The notes beneath the pieces were generated by a model. That model searched no databases and was not told where the DNA came from. It saw nothing but the letters and a program-made list of their open reading frames with translations. Both the position numbers and the translations under genes were made by a program. Positions 55,091 through 64,000 of a stretch of 64,000 bases of DNA are shown here, in pieces. How positions within the stretch are numbered: the stretch's first letter is position 1; the number at the start of each line of letters is the position of its first letter. Source of the stretch: Schlesneria sp. (GTDB lineage Bacteria; Planctomycetota; Planctomycetia; Planctomycetales; Planctomycetaceae); NCBI GenBank assembly GCA_028291515.1, contig JAQGHU010000008.1:25278-89277 (forward strand), in the 5' to 3' direction.

Positions 55091-56440
55091 CTATCTGGCG
55101 GCGGATCGGCTTTCTCGGGAAAGATCACTTTTGGGACTTGATACCAGATTGGCCAGCCGCTCGCAGGGTACACCAAGACAGTAGCCCACGATGATCATTT
55201 GATTGATGCAGGTCGTCCTTAGGGGGCCCAATTCGTGCCACCGGCATGCCGAAGTGGGCACCGGCAGAGGCAAGATAGCAATCTGGCCGATGCGCCGCAG
55301 TCGTCGGACGAAATCGAAGTCTTCCATGATGGGCAAATTGCAGAATCCGCCAAGTCTTTCAAAGGTGTCGCGGCCCAGAAAGAGCGCCTGGTCACCATAG
55401 GGCATCTGACACCACCGGGAGCGCCGGGCGATGCCCCATTCGATAAGGCGATATTTCCAGCCGTGAGCGTCGATTTTAAGGGAGAATGCTCCGGCAACAA
55501 TGCCGTGCTTCGAAAGGGCCGAATCCACAGCAGCTTTGAACCCGGTCGGCAAACGGGTGTCTGCATGGAGGAACAATAATACGGCCGTTGACGCTGCTCG
55601 TGCGCCGGTATTCATTTGCTGTGCGCGGCCGGGCGGACTTGTCAGGAACCGACACCGATGTTTGATCGCCAGTCGAAGCGATTCTTGGAAGCGACCAGCA
55701 GCGACAATGATTCGTTCGGTGTCATTGTTTGAAGCTGCTGATTCAATCGTCGACTCCAAAAGCGGTTCTTCGTTCAAAGTCGGAATGACAACCGTCATCG
55801 TTGCGTTACTTGATCTGTCGGTGGTCGCTTGGGCTTGCTCCCATCGTTCCAAATCTTCCGGCAGATCCACGTCCTCTAGTGTGGGTAACACGGCGATGGA
55901 CAACTTTGCTTCGATTGCCGCCGCGAGAGTTTGTTCCAAGACCTGGTCTGTACTCCACGCAATATTGCAGAAGAGTGATGCCGCACGCCGGGCGAGTCCA
56001 ATCAGGTAGTAACCTCCATCCGCGGCAGGCCCGATCACGAAATCGTGGTCTCGCAAGTGATCGAACGCGTGGCGAACAACCGCTTCTGAAAGGCTAGGGC
56101 AGTCCGTGCCCACGACAACGACGCCACACGCGCCGCCTGCGAACGATTCGTGAAAGGCACGTTCCAGTCGGTGCCCCAGGTCACCTTCGCACTGAGGTAC
56201 GTAGACAAATTGAGAACCAAAACATTCGCTCATGGCGGTTTCATCGGCACCCGTAAACTGAATCTGCAGATCGACCGGTTGTGACGCTACGAGACGTTCC
56301 GCCCAATTCAGCGTGTGCCGCACCATGCGATCATGTAGCCGTGCTGCTCCGACTGCCCCCAATGCCGGAATTAACCGGGTCTTGTTGCGGCCCGGCTCTG
56401 GATAGCGAGTAAAAATAATCAGGCGGTCACATGCTGGCAT
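55091..56440 (-). CDS. Fused arsenosugar glycosyltransferases (TIGR04282-TIGR04283)
   Basis: From the ATG at 56440 the product has 449 residues. The first half is a DUF2064/TIGR04282-type nucleotidyl or glycosyltransferase (PGRNKTRLIPALG, VVVGTDCPSLSE, GPAADGGYYLIGLARR). The second half is a GT2-type TIGR04283 glycosyltransferase (TVVIPTLNEEPLLES, FLHADTRLP, YGDQALFLGRDTFERLGGF). Both families accompany ArsS in arsenosugar operons, usually as separate proteins; here they are one polypeptide. It follows arsS by four bases, so translation is likely coupled. It would add the sugar part to a methylated arsenical. Confidence 0.85.
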   Translation of the reverse strand: MPACDRLIIFTRYPEPGRNKTRLIPALGAVGAARLHDRMVRHTLNWAERLVASQPVDLQIQFTGADETAMSECFGSQFVYVPQCEGDLGHRLERAFHESFAGGACGVVVVGTDCPSLSEAVVRHAFDHLRDHDFVIGPAADGGYYLIGLARRAASLFCNIAWSTDQVLEQTLAAAIEAKLSIAVLPTLEDVDLPEDLERWEQAQATTDRSSNATMTVVIPTLNEEPLLESTIESAASNNDTERIIVAAGRFQESLRLAIKHRCRFLTSPPGRAQQMNTGARAASTAVLLFLHADTRLPTGFKAAVDSALSKHGIVAGAFSLKIDAHGWKYRLIEWGIARRSRWCQMPYGDQALFLGRDTFERLGGFCNLPIMEDFDFVRRLRRIGQIAILPLPVPTSACRWHELGPLRTTCINQMIIVGYCLGVPCERLANLVSSPKSDLSRESRSAAR

Positions 56441-56444
56441 TGGG

Positions 56445-57431
56445 CTAGTTCGTCGGTGGCTGAAGGCTTCCCTGGCAACTCGATCCCGCACCGGCGGTAC
56501 AGCCGAAGCAATGAGGCCCAGTCACAATCCGACGATTCGACAAGGTGGTCAGGTCAAAATCCGTGATGTTTCGCGGCATTTGATCGGTGACCGGCATGGC
56601 CAGCATCTGGTTGAAATCACAATCATACAGATTTCCCTGCCAATCGACGGACAGCGTGGTCCGGCACATCAAACCGTCCATAGTCGCCGGGTTGAAGGCC
56701 TCAACAAGCGTCTGCATGTAAGACTCGTATTGCTGGGACTCCCGCAGGTCGAAGAGAAACCTGTTGATCGGCATATTTGTAATCGTGAAGAGCCGATTGA
56801 ATTCAATCCCATAGCGAATCCGCAGTTCGCGTCGATACGCGTCTTCCAGCTTCAGTTGGTCCGGGGGAAGCTTGGGGCCGAGCGGATTGAAGACAAGCGT
56901 CAATGTGAGCGGCGAGTCTGGTTGCCCGTAGCCCAAGCCGTTTAGTCTCTTTAGCGCTTCGATCGAACGGTGAAATACAAACTGGCCTCGCTGCGCATCC
57001 ACATTTTCTTCGAGGTAACATGGTAAAGAAGCGACGATCTCAACTTGGTGTTCGGCCAGAAACTCGGGCAAATCTTCGAAGCCGTTTGCGACAAGGATCG
57101 TTAGGTTGCACCTGTCGATGACCTGTCGGCCAAGCTGTCGAGCTTCCTGTACCATCCAACGAAATGACGGATTCATCTCGGGCGCTCCGCCGGTGATATC
57201 GAGCGTGGAGATATCAGAGCGCCGCAGCACGTCGATCACGGACTCGGCAACTTTGTGCGACATGATCTCACGGCGGCTCGGACCGGCGTCAACATGGCAA
57301 TGTCGGCACGTTTGGTTGCATAGCTTTCCGACGTTGATTTGCAGCACGCGGATGTTGCTTGAGTGCAATGTGGCAATGTGATGCTCGGCGAGCATCTCAT
57401 CAAAGGACGGTAACTGATAAATCTCCGTCAT
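56445..57431 (-). CDS. arsS: Arsenosugar biosynthesis radical SAM protein
   Basis: The ATG at 57431 (TGAGGTG upstream) gives 328 residues. The radical SAM motif CNQTCRHCHVDAGP (C-x3-C-x2-C) near residue 40 binds a 4Fe-4S cluster. The C-terminal part has CRTTLSVDWQGNLYDCDFNQM and GPHCFGCTAGAGSSCQG, an extended cysteine set like that of ArsS. By family it transfers the 5'-deoxyadenosyl group of SAM to dimethylarsinous acid. It lies 103 bases downstream of the methyltransferase gene. Confidence 0.92.
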   Translation of the reverse strand: MTEIYQLPSFDEMLAEHHIATLHSSNIRVLQINVGKLCNQTCRHCHVDAGPSRREIMSHKVAESVIDVLRRSDISTLDITGGAPEMNPSFRWMVQEARQLGRQVIDRCNLTILVANGFEDLPEFLAEHQVEIVASLPCYLEENVDAQRGQFVFHRSIEALKRLNGLGYGQPDSPLTLTLVFNPLGPKLPPDQLKLEDAYRRELRIRYGIEFNRLFTITNMPINRFLFDLRESQQYESYMQTLVEAFNPATMDGLMCRTTLSVDWQGNLYDCDFNQMLAMPVTDQMPRNITDFDLTTLSNRRIVTGPHCFGCTAGAGSSCQGSLQPPTN

Positions 57432-57534
57432 ACGCACCTCACTCGCTGGACAATTTCGACCGAGATCTCACTGGTGTCAGTTTCGCTCCAGCACTCGACC
57501 CACAGTGAACTTCAATGCCGAAGTCATCGCGATT

Positions 57535-58707
57535 CTAACAGCACGATTTGCCGCCACAATCCGTCGGTGCTTGAGTCGTCTCGCGATAGCCATCTCCCTT
57601 AGTTTCGTGTGATTCACGCAGCTTTGAAGGGCGGCAAACAAATGGCTTGGCATCCGCGACTGGAACGGGCACTCTCGGTTCAATGCCATCAAAGTGGCCA
57701 GTATACGGGGGCTTTCGCAGCAAGTGAAAGGTCTTGTCGCAAACCGCCATCCGCTCGCCGCGCGAATACACATGGCCGTCATCGTCCTCGACACTTTTGA
57801 ACGGACCACGATAGACGACCGCCTGATTGCGTTCCAGGCATGGTCCCTGCTTCCCTTTGTAGGCCACGACCGTCACGGAACGAAACTCGATTCCTTGGAC
57901 CGTACGCCACGGTTCCGACTGGCGTTTAGCAATCGTGACGCCGTGAAAGCCAGCCTCTTCAAACGCCGCCAGAAACTGGTCCTCGCGGAACGCACCCGAA
58001 ATGCAGCCGGACCAGAGTTCCGGTTCAAGCTGAAGTTCTTCCGGAATAGACTCATCCGAGACGATGTCACTGATCGCGGCCCTGCCACCTCGCCTCAGAA
58101 CGCGGAACGTCTCGGCGAACAATTGCCGCCGATCCTGTTGTCGGACCAGATTGAGAACGCAATTCGAGACCACACAATCGACCGACTCGTCGGCAATCAA
58201 GGGATGATCGCGGCGTAAGCGCTCTTCAACGCTGCGCAGCGTCAGCCAACTTGACGGATCGTGGACGGGATGTTGTTTTAGCTCTCGGCCTAGCAACTCA
58301 AGATCCAGCCGCAGATCCTGAATAAGCCCACATCGGAAATCGATGTTGCTGAAGCCGAGCCTGTCTGCGACGGTCTGCTGGTGTCGACGAGCGAGTGCCA
58401 GCATCTCGCGGTTGCAGTCGACTCCGACGACGCGTCCTTGCCTGCCGACAATCTGCGACAGGATATAGCACATCTTGCCGCCGCCAGAGCCAAGGTCAAG
58501 CACCGTTTCACCTTCACTGGTGAATGGCGTTGGATTGCCACAGCCGTAGTCGCGCTCCAGGATTTCCTGGGGAATTACGGAGAGCAAGTCGCGCGGATAT
58601 TCGATGGGGCAGCAGAGTGCCGCTTCGCGTTCCTGGGATGCCGCGGCATAGCGATGATAGACGGAGTCCTCGCAAGACGGCATCTCGGTGAGTTCATGCT
58701 GAGTCAT
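57535..58707 (-). CDS. arsM: Arsenite S-adenosylmethionine methyltransferase
   Basis: The product has 390 residues, with GAAAGGAAAG upstream of the ATG. The SAM-binding motif TVLDLGSGGGKMCYIL lies near residue 68. Cysteines at the positions expected for arsenic binding are seen: CC near 32 (EAALCCPIEY), CVVSNCVLNLV near 183, and SGCISGAF near 236. The protein is longer than typical ArsM (about 280) and ends with TDCGGKSCC, another thiol pair. It starts the arsenosugar operon and would turn arsenite into methylated arsenicals for ArsS. Confidence 0.88.
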   Translation of the reverse strand: MTQHELTEMPSCEDSVYHRYAAASQEREAALCCPIEYPRDLLSVIPQEILERDYGCGNPTPFTSEGETVLDLGSGGGKMCYILSQIVGRQGRVVGVDCNREMLALARRHQQTVADRLGFSNIDFRCGLIQDLRLDLELLGRELKQHPVHDPSSWLTLRSVEERLRRDHPLIADESVDCVVSNCVLNLVRQQDRRQLFAETFRVLRRGGRAAISDIVSDESIPEELQLEPELWSGCISGAFREDQFLAAFEEAGFHGVTIAKRQSEPWRTVQGIEFRSVTVVAYKGKQGPCLERNQAVVYRGPFKSVEDDDGHVYSRGERMAVCDKTFHLLRKPPYTGHFDGIEPRVPVPVADAKPFVCRPSKLRESHETKGDGYRETTQAPTDCGGKSCC

Positions 58708-58863
58708 TGAACTTTCCTTTCTGAATTTCCTGAGCGCCTTCGACGATTTCCGCCCAAAGCTTCTAATGTTCTCTCGTCACTCCGTAGTGGCAGCGAAAGC
58801 AATTCAGCAACAACACCAGCGGAAAGACTTGGAACCGCCGCCGCTATGCATCCGGCAACTCAT

Positions 58864-59613
58864 TCACTCTGTCAAAAAGCGAACCAAACCGCTCTTTAAG
58901 TCGTAGACCGCCCCAACAATCGCAACATTCATTTGCTTGAGGCGAGGACCAAGGATCGGCCCGTCCGTTCGTAGCTTCTGGACACTCGCTTCCACGTTTG
59001 CCATGACGGCCTTGTGCAGTGCAGTCTCGATCGGTTCTGAGCTGGCTTCAATCACAGGCTGAATTGTCGCAGCCAGCATCGCAATCGCTCCAGGCAACTC
59101 GACTTTTTCCTGAATGACTCGAATGGCCGCTTTCACTGCGCCACACCCTTCATGACCCAGCACAACGATCAGAGGTACTTTCAATTCTTCGACGGCATAC
59201 TCCAAACTTCCAAGGACGCCATAACAACGTGGATCGACGATATTCCCCGCCACCCGAACCACGAACAGATCTCCAAGTCCGGCGCTGAACAGGATCTCCG
59301 GGCCGACGCGTGAATCCGAACAAGCCAGGATCGCGGCGTAGGGGTGCTGACGCTCAGACGTTTCTTGCCGCCGTGAAACGGTGCGACGTCCATCGCCCAC
59401 ATCGAAATGTTCCTCGACATAGCACTTGTTGCCTGCTGTCAATCGAGCCAGCGCGGCATCGGCTGTTTTTACATCCTGAAGGCTTAGTCCGTGATGATCG
59501 ACCTCGACCAGGTCGTGCTGCGCCCACCAAACGCCGGAACCAGCGCCGACCGCAAGCATCCCCGACGCGACCATCAGATCGCGACGGGACAATCTCATCA
59601 TCTTGGAATCCAT
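58864..59613 (-). CDS. Tat-exported beta-carbonic anhydrase
   Basis: The ATG at 59613 (GTGAAAGGC upstream) gives 249 residues; an open extension to 59913 overlaps the previous gene and is not used. The N-terminus has a Tat-type signal (SRRDLMVASGMLAVGAGSG). The zinc site of beta-carbonic anhydrases is present: CSDSR and GHEGCGAVKAA. The protein hydrates CO2 to bicarbonate, here outside the cytoplasm. It is the last gene of the operon that starts beyond 64000. Confidence 0.88.
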   Translation of the reverse strand: MDSKMMRLSRRDLMVASGMLAVGAGSGVWWAQHDLVEVDHHGLSLQDVKTADAALARLTAGNKCYVEEHFDVGDGRRTVSRRQETSERQHPYAAILACSDSRVGPEILFSAGLGDLFVVRVAGNIVDPRCYGVLGSLEYAVEELKVPLIVVLGHEGCGAVKAAIRVIQEKVELPGAIAMLAATIQPVIEASSEPIETALHKAVMANVEASVQKLRTDGPILGPRLKQMNVAIVGAVYDLKSGLVRFLTE

Positions 59614-59627
59614 GAATATGCCTTTCA

Positions 59628-61436
59628 CTAGACGCAGCCAGCAGACTGAGTTGGCACTGAAGTGACTGGTTGAAGCGACTGACGTTGACCGATCCACCCG
59701 AACGTCAGGATCGCCAGCCACGGCGCGAATTCGATCCAGGTCACGATAAAATCGAAAAACTGTGGTCCGGAATAGGGAGTGCCTAGCATCGGCTGCGGAA
59801 ATTGTGAAACCATCCAGAAGCGCAGGTAGTAGAAAAACGCCAGGCCGCTCAGCGCCATCCAAGCTCGGTTTCTGGCGAAGGGAATCAACGGCAAGCACCA
59901 CAGCAGATACCACGGGTTCTGAGTCGGCAGCAGCAGCCAGAACCAGGCGAGGGTGAGAAAGCCCGCTTCCACAAAGCGGGGCAACGATTCGTTGACCCTT
60001 GAGTCAGATGTTGTCACGTCTGCCCACTGCGCGAGTCGGAACGCCACGAACAGGAATACAAGCGATAGCATCGCACGCGTTAAGGCGAAAGGTATTCTTT
60101 CTTCTGACAGGCCCCACTGGATATGAACGAATCTGACTAACGCCGACCTCCACGCCCCCGGCGTGACTGCGAACCACGCCACTTGATCCGGCGGCAAGTC
60201 CTGGGTGGGACGAAGGTTCTCCACCACTAGCAAGAACAGAAAGTCATTCATCTCCCACCGGCCGAGAAATGCCTGAAGACTCTCGCTGGGATTGCGTGCG
60301 GATGTGGAAATCTCCATTGGAGGCAGAGGCGGGGAATCGTCGGTTCGCGCGATGACCGTGGAATCGTTGAATGATGACGGGCCCTCGACAAATGTCGGCA
60401 TCATCGGCCACATCACACCAATTGTTGCCGTCCCAAAGACCGCCGACGCTAATAGGCCCTGCCTCCAGCCAACCTGACGAATGAGCGTCGAAAAGATCAG
60501 CGGGGCGAGCACCACCGGATACAGCTTTGCGCCGATGCCCAATGCGAGAGCGATGGCAGTGCCGACGGTGAGGAAGCGACAGCGTCGGAGATTATCCTTA
60601 GCGCGCACGGCAAGGATAGTCCACGTGACCGCCAGCGTTGCCAGACACATCGCCAGTGAATCGAGGTGTCCGCTATTAGCAATCTCCTTGACGACCAGCG
60701 GGCACCATCCATAAGCAAATGCATATCCAAGGTGGTGATTCGTCAATCGTAACAATTGGACGACCAGTGCCAGAGTGATGAGATCGAATAAGACAAACCA
60801 TGCCTTCATCAACGTGAGACGCACTGCCACGGAACTATTTGCCGGTGTCATCCACGAACATATCGCGAATACAGCTTGTCCGACCGGTGGATAGATCGTC
60901 GGCAACTCTCCGAAGTGAACTCGCCGCAGAACCGCCGTCAGTTCCGGCGATGCATCGCGCAACTGCACCAAGCGATTGAGATCATCCGGTAGCGGGTCGT
61001 CGGCTGATGAACCCAGAACCTGCTGAGGCGCATAGCGAAACGGGCTCACGCCCACGTTCGTCACAGCTCCATCCCAGACGTACCGATACAAGTCGATCTC
61101 TTCGATCGGATCGCTCAATAGCAACGTCAGTCGAAACGCGACGGCTCCGATCCAGAGTATGGCCAGGAGCCAGCGATTCGTCGTTGCCGTGGCGATTCGA
61201 ACCGCCGTTAGGTAGAGGCCAAACGCGACACCGAAGAGTGCAAGCAGGACGAGCAAATCATGACCGTGAGCCTCACTTTCGTGCAGGCTGCGAGCGCTGT
61301 AGGCAGTCGCGAGATAACATAGCCAGGAAAGTCCCCCACACATTCCCAGCCAGATGACGCCTGACGCCGAGCGAGGCGGTGAAACATCAGCCTGCTGGCC
61401 AGTAATGTGAATAACTCGCTCGGGATCACTACTCAT
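59628..61436 (-). CDS. Polytopic GT87-like mannosyltransferase
   Basis: The product has 602 residues. It has ten or more membrane helices. A first periplasmic loop carries SDPIEEIDLYRYVWDGAV, the acidic motif of GT-C glycosyltransferases of the GT87/DUF2029 type, which use polyprenyl-phosphate sugars. It starts inside the stop codon of the GT2 gene (ATGA), so the two are translated together. Together they would build a polyprenyl-linked sugar donor and transfer it at the outer face. Confidence 0.82.
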   Translation of the reverse strand: MSSDPERVIHITGQQADVSPPRSASGVIWLGMCGGLSWLCYLATAYSARSLHESEAHGHDLLVLLALFGVAFGLYLTAVRIATATTNRWLLAILWIGAVAFRLTLLLSDPIEEIDLYRYVWDGAVTNVGVSPFRYAPQQVLGSSADDPLPDDLNRLVQLRDASPELTAVLRRVHFGELPTIYPPVGQAVFAICSWMTPANSSVAVRLTLMKAWFVLFDLITLALVVQLLRLTNHHLGYAFAYGWCPLVVKEIANSGHLDSLAMCLATLAVTWTILAVRAKDNLRRCRFLTVGTAIALALGIGAKLYPVVLAPLIFSTLIRQVGWRQGLLASAVFGTATIGVMWPMMPTFVEGPSSFNDSTVIARTDDSPPLPPMEISTSARNPSESLQAFLGRWEMNDFLFLLVVENLRPTQDLPPDQVAWFAVTPGAWRSALVRFVHIQWGLSEERIPFALTRAMLSLVFLFVAFRLAQWADVTTSDSRVNESLPRFVEAGFLTLAWFWLLLPTQNPWYLLWCLPLIPFARNRAWMALSGLAFFYYLRFWMVSQFPQPMLGTPYSGPQFFDFIVTWIEFAPWLAILTFGWIGQRQSLQPVTSVPTQSAGCV

Positions 61437-62227
61437 CGCGCGGTCCCCTCAGGCAGGACTGGCTGTGGCCGGGAGAATCCATACCGAGCGATGGTCCACA
61501 GGATCTTGGTACCAGCCTTGATAACGCCTGAGACTGTTCCGCTAATCTTGCTTTGACCAATCCGGCAGCGATAAGGCACCGGGATTTCGATGCAAATGAG
61601 ACCGGCCCGCACAGCCTTAATCTGCATTTCGATCGTCCAACCGAAATTGGTGTCGCACATGGAGAGTGCGCATAGCTTGTCGTATGCGATCGCACGAAAA
61701 GGGCCCAGATCCGTAAACTTCCCCCCGAATAAAATGCGCATCAGGAAACACGCGAGCCGATTGCCGAACAGCGCGACAAACGGCATTGCTCCCGGTTCGC
61801 GTTCGCCAAGAAGTCGCGATCCCAGGACAAAATCGGCGGTCCCGTCGAAGATTGGTGCGACAAGCTTTGGTAGTTGGTCTGCATGGTCGCTTCGGTCCGC
61901 ATCTACAAACACGATGATCCGCGGTGAATATTCCCCTGCCGCAACGGCGCGTTCGACTTCGTTCAAGCCGCAAATGCACGCGGAGCCATATCCGCGCCGC
62001 GGCTCGGAAACGACCAACGCCCCTTCCTGAGTGGCTAGCAATGCCGTGGCATCCGTCGAACCGTTGTCCACCACGATGACACGCCTGACTGGAGGCAGGT
62101 CGCGCAATACGTGTGGCAATGCCTCTTCTTCATTGAGGGCAGGGATAATCACCACCACACCTTCAATCAACGCCTGATCATTGACGACTAGCGTTGCGCT
62201 GCCGTCTCCGTGAGATTCGATGCTCAT
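61433..62227 (-). CDS. Family 2 glycosyltransferase (polyprenyl-phosphate type)
   Basis: The product has 264 residues with the GT2 motifs VVIIPALNEEEALPHVL, VDNGSTDAT and VFVDADRSDHADQL. The last part (PFRAIAYDKL, FGWTIEMQIKA) resembles dolichol-phosphate mannosyl/glucosyltransferases. It overlaps the neighbours on both sides by four bases (ATGA), so it is translationally coupled. It should load a sugar on a polyprenyl phosphate for the GT-C enzyme that follows. Confidence 0.88.
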   Translation of the reverse strand: MSIESHGDGSATLVVNDQALIEGVVVIIPALNEEEALPHVLRDLPPVRRVIVVDNGSTDATALLATQEGALVVSEPRRGYGSACICGLNEVERAVAAGEYSPRIIVFVDADRSDHADQLPKLVAPIFDGTADFVLGSRLLGEREPGAMPFVALFGNRLACFLMRILFGGKFTDLGPFRAIAYDKLCALSMCDTNFGWTIEMQIKAVRAGLICIEIPVPYRCRIGQSKISGTVSGVIKAGTKILWTIARYGFSRPQPVLPEGTAR

Positions 62228-63144
62228 TTTTGATCCAAATGCGGTGGTAAGCTGTCGGGTGGAGGCAATGGCGGCTCGGTCCCCTGCGTTTGATCGTTCA
62301 GAGTCCAGTCATAGTCACTGTAGATAACCCGCATGTTCTTCGATTCGTTGATCGAGCGTGCATCGTCCGGCAACCACGGGGCGATGCGGCGTAAAACATC
62401 GGGTGTCGCGCCTCCGAAGTCAGAGGCGTACCAATTGAGGATGGGCGACAGCTTCACCTCCCCGCGCTGCTCGTCGACGGAGAATTTGCTTTTGTCCGCG
62501 AAAAAGTCGCGCGCGTTCTGTTCCAACTGGTCTTCCAGTCGTTCGGCGTCGTACGCTTCATCAAGCAATCGTGGGCATCCGCGCGAACCGCAGTTGAGGG
62601 CGAAGTGGACTCGCGGTTCGGAGAACTGGCGCAGGATCGAATGTTCGATCTCATCCAGTGAGTAGTCGGCACCACTAATCGTGAGCCGCACATCACCCTC
62701 CGCATTTTTACCTGAATCGTGCGAAACGGAATTCTGAACGTTATTCGTAGGGTACTTGGAAAGAATTTGGCGAATCGTCACCGCATTGTACGCATTGATC
62801 CAGAATGCAAGTTGCTGAGATTTTTTAGTCAGTTGATGCGGATCCTGGTGCGAGAACGAGGCGAGATAGTCGTCCAATCGCTTCACATCGTCGGGCGAGT
62901 CTTGCCACCTTGCATAGTCAACGTTGCCCCCCGCATCCACGTAACGGTGCAGCAATTCATTCCAGACTTTGAGCATGACCTCGCCACGTACGACTGGCGG
63001 TTCCGACGAGTGTCCCCAACCGACGAACGCGCGCAGCTTCGGCGCAAATTGCACAGCCACGACGATTAGAAGACTCGCAACCAGAACGACAGCCCCGCGA
63101 ATGAGCGTCTGTCTGGATCGAGCAAACCAGATCGATAACCGCAT
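62224..63144 (-). CDS. DUF547 domain protein, membrane-anchored
   Basis: The product has 306 residues. One N-terminal helix (GAVVLVASLLIVVAVQF) anchors it. The DUF547 domain has NVDYARWQ, AFWINAYNAVTIRQIL and RVHFALNCGSRGCPRLLDEAY, the last with two cysteines. DUF547 proteins resemble papain-like or transglutaminase-fold enzymes, but their role is not known. It starts four bases after the cytochrome gene's stop and overlaps the GT2 gene. Confidence 0.85.
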   Translation of the reverse strand: MRLSIWFARSRQTLIRGAVVLVASLLIVVAVQFAPKLRAFVGWGHSSEPPVVRGEVMLKVWNELLHRYVDAGGNVDYARWQDSPDDVKRLDDYLASFSHQDPHQLTKKSQQLAFWINAYNAVTIRQILSKYPTNNVQNSVSHDSGKNAEGDVRLTISGADYSLDEIEHSILRQFSEPRVHFALNCGSRGCPRLLDEAYDAERLEDQLEQNARDFFADKSKFSVDEQRGEVKLSPILNWYASDFGGATPDVLRRIAPWLPDDARSINESKNMRVIYSDYDWTLNDQTQGTEPPLPPPDSLPPHLDQK

Positions 63145-63147
63145 CGT

Positions 63148-63762
63148 TCACTCCTTCGGCTTTACAGTCTCGTCGGGTTTGTCACCGCGCTTCGAATCCG
63201 ACTCGGATTTGATCGCATCGTTTGAAAAGACAAAGTCGTTGCCATTTGCTTTGCTATGGCAGGCGACGCAAGAGGCGACTTTGCCAGCAATCACCTTGTC
63301 ATCGGAGTCGCGTGCGACCGAGCCATTCTCCTGATACTTGATCCAATACCAGTTGCCATGCTCCTTGTCGTAGTCCTTGATGCGGTAGAGAACGCTGACG
63401 CTTTGCCGTTTGCGATTATCGTCATAGTCTTCACGCACCAGGATGGAGCTGATGGGTAAATTTGCAGCATCGTCGGCTGCAATCTTGTTGACATAAGTTT
63501 TTGAGATGTTGCTATGTGGATTCTCGATGCCGTCGTCAGCTTTCACGCGATTGATCACCTTCCACGTGTTATATGCCGCGTCCTTTTTGGCCAGAAAACT
63601 CCAGAACGAACTGTAGAACTCGTCCGGTGTCTGCGGCCGAGTCGCTCGCGGTGGATCGACGCGGCTACTGCCGGAGCCCTGCGAATAGGCGAACGTACTC
63701 CATCCGGCGATCGACGCCACGACAAGAACGGACAATGAGGTGACGGCGGCTTTCGAAATCAT
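63148..63762 (-). CDS. Exported cytochrome P460-like protein
   Basis: The product has 204 residues. A signal peptide (VLVVASIAGWSTFAYSQ) precedes a beta-rich domain and one heme-binding CVACH motif near residue 165 (AGKVASCVACHSKANGNDFVFS). This is the pattern of cytochrome P460 proteins, which oxidise hydroxylamine or remove nitric oxide; the exact activity here is unknown. GAGGAGGG lies before the ATG, which overlaps the stop of the RND pump gene upstream. Confidence 0.8.
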   Translation of the reverse strand: MISKAAVTSLSVLVVASIAGWSTFAYSQGSGSSRVDPPRATRPQTPDEFYSSFWSFLAKKDAAYNTWKVINRVKADDGIENPHSNISKTYVNKIAADDAANLPISSILVREDYDDNRKRQSVSVLYRIKDYDKEHGNWYWIKYQENGSVARDSDDKVIAGKVASCVACHSKANGNDFVFSNDAIKSESDSKRGDKPDETVKPKE

Positions 63763-64000
63763 TCAGAACCCTCCTGAGGAGCGGATGGAACGGCCGCGAC
63801 AATTTCGGCCGGGGCAAAGTGAGTGACGTGTCCGGTATCCGCGTGTCCGTGCATCTTCAGCCAACGACCACGCCGAACCCAATAGAAGCGAACGGGCAGG
63901 AACAGGTCGACGACTTCATCGGAAATCAAAAGGCCGCCAAGGACTGGCAGCGCCATTGGAGCCAGGATTTCTCCCCCAACGCCAGTCGCGAAAACCATTG
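63759..64000 (-). CDS. RND efflux pump, C-terminal end (partial)
   Basis: The frame is open at base 64000. The last 80 residues match the end of a CusA/CzcA-type pump: TGVGGEILAPMALPVLGGLLISDEVVDLFLPVRFYW, then a His tail (KMHGHADTGHVTHFAP). It is the third RND pump of the window and heads the operon that runs to the carbonic anhydrase. Confidence 0.75.
   Translation of the reverse strand, partial: MVFATGVGGEILAPMALPVLGGLLISDEVVDLFLPVRFYWVRRGRWLKMHGHADTGHVTHFAPAEIVAAVPSAPQEGSE

Noticed and set aside
59614..59913. N-terminal extension of the carbonic anhydrase
   Set aside because: It overlaps the end of the mannosyltransferase gene, and the Tat signal and ribosome site support the start at 59613.

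Overview
The window looks like the genome of a planctomycete (Planctomycetota, probably Planctomycetaceae). The reasons are the mixture of gene families, the moderate-to-high GC content, the giant YD-repeat (RHS) protein with poly-serine linkers, the replication-relaxation protein, the duplicated Cys-rich secreted metal proteins, and the lack of tight operons. This is inference from gene content; no rRNA or other phylogenetic marker is present.

Region 1 (1-18,250) is a mobile or accessory block. It begins inside a conjugative coupling ATPase. Then, on the minus strand, come an orphan RHS fragment, a small membrane protein, a 2021-residue RHS protein, a Cys-rich zinc-ribbon-like protein, a secreted-looking unknown, the ADP-heptose synthase HldE, and a 1344-residue enzyme with two GT9-like domains, two methyltransferase domains and a GT2 domain. 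Divergent from these are a phosphoribosyltransferase-HAD fusion and a winged-helix protein. A replication-relaxation protein closes the block next to a displaced 3' end of ssrA (tmRNA) with its hairpin terminator, a classic integration site.

Region 2 (18,250-27,300) is a second, decaying integrated element. It holds a frameshifted tyrosine recombinase next to the ssrA remnant, a twice-frameshifted AAA+ ATPase, an XRE regulator, a run of small unknown genes, a truncated clamp-like gene joined to a recombinase remnant, a RecB/Cas4-like nuclease, a 45-residue membrane microprotein and a strong terminator.

Region 3 (27,300-54,650) is a heavy-metal island, almost all on the minus strand. It has two HME-RND pumps (one with a covalently doubled adaptor), a TolC-type channel plus a broken TolC copy, a Cu+ P-type ATPase with YHS and heavy-metal-binding domains, a secreted HMA protein, a Csp-type copper storage protein, several His/Cys-rich lipoproteins and a family of small Cys-rich exported proteins. 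It also has two DUF3147 membrane proteins and two copies of a structured RNA that resembles a short cobalamin riboswitch. No dedicated metal sensor is visible.

Region 4 (54,800-58,710) is an arsenosugar locus: an ArsM-like methyltransferase, the radical-SAM enzyme ArsS, and a fusion of the two arsenosugar glycosyltransferase families.

Region 5 (58,860-64,000) is a compact minus-strand operon with overlapping start and stop codons: the end of another RND pump, a cytochrome P460-like protein, a DUF547 protein, a GT2 glycosyltransferase, a polytopic GT87-like mannosyltransferase, and a Tat-exported beta-carbonic anhydrase.

The most original hypothesis concerns region 1. HldE and a GT9-rich mega-enzyme lie beside an RHS protein that carries three serine runs with mixed codons. 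Together they could form a dedicated O-heptosylation system for the giant YD-repeat protein.
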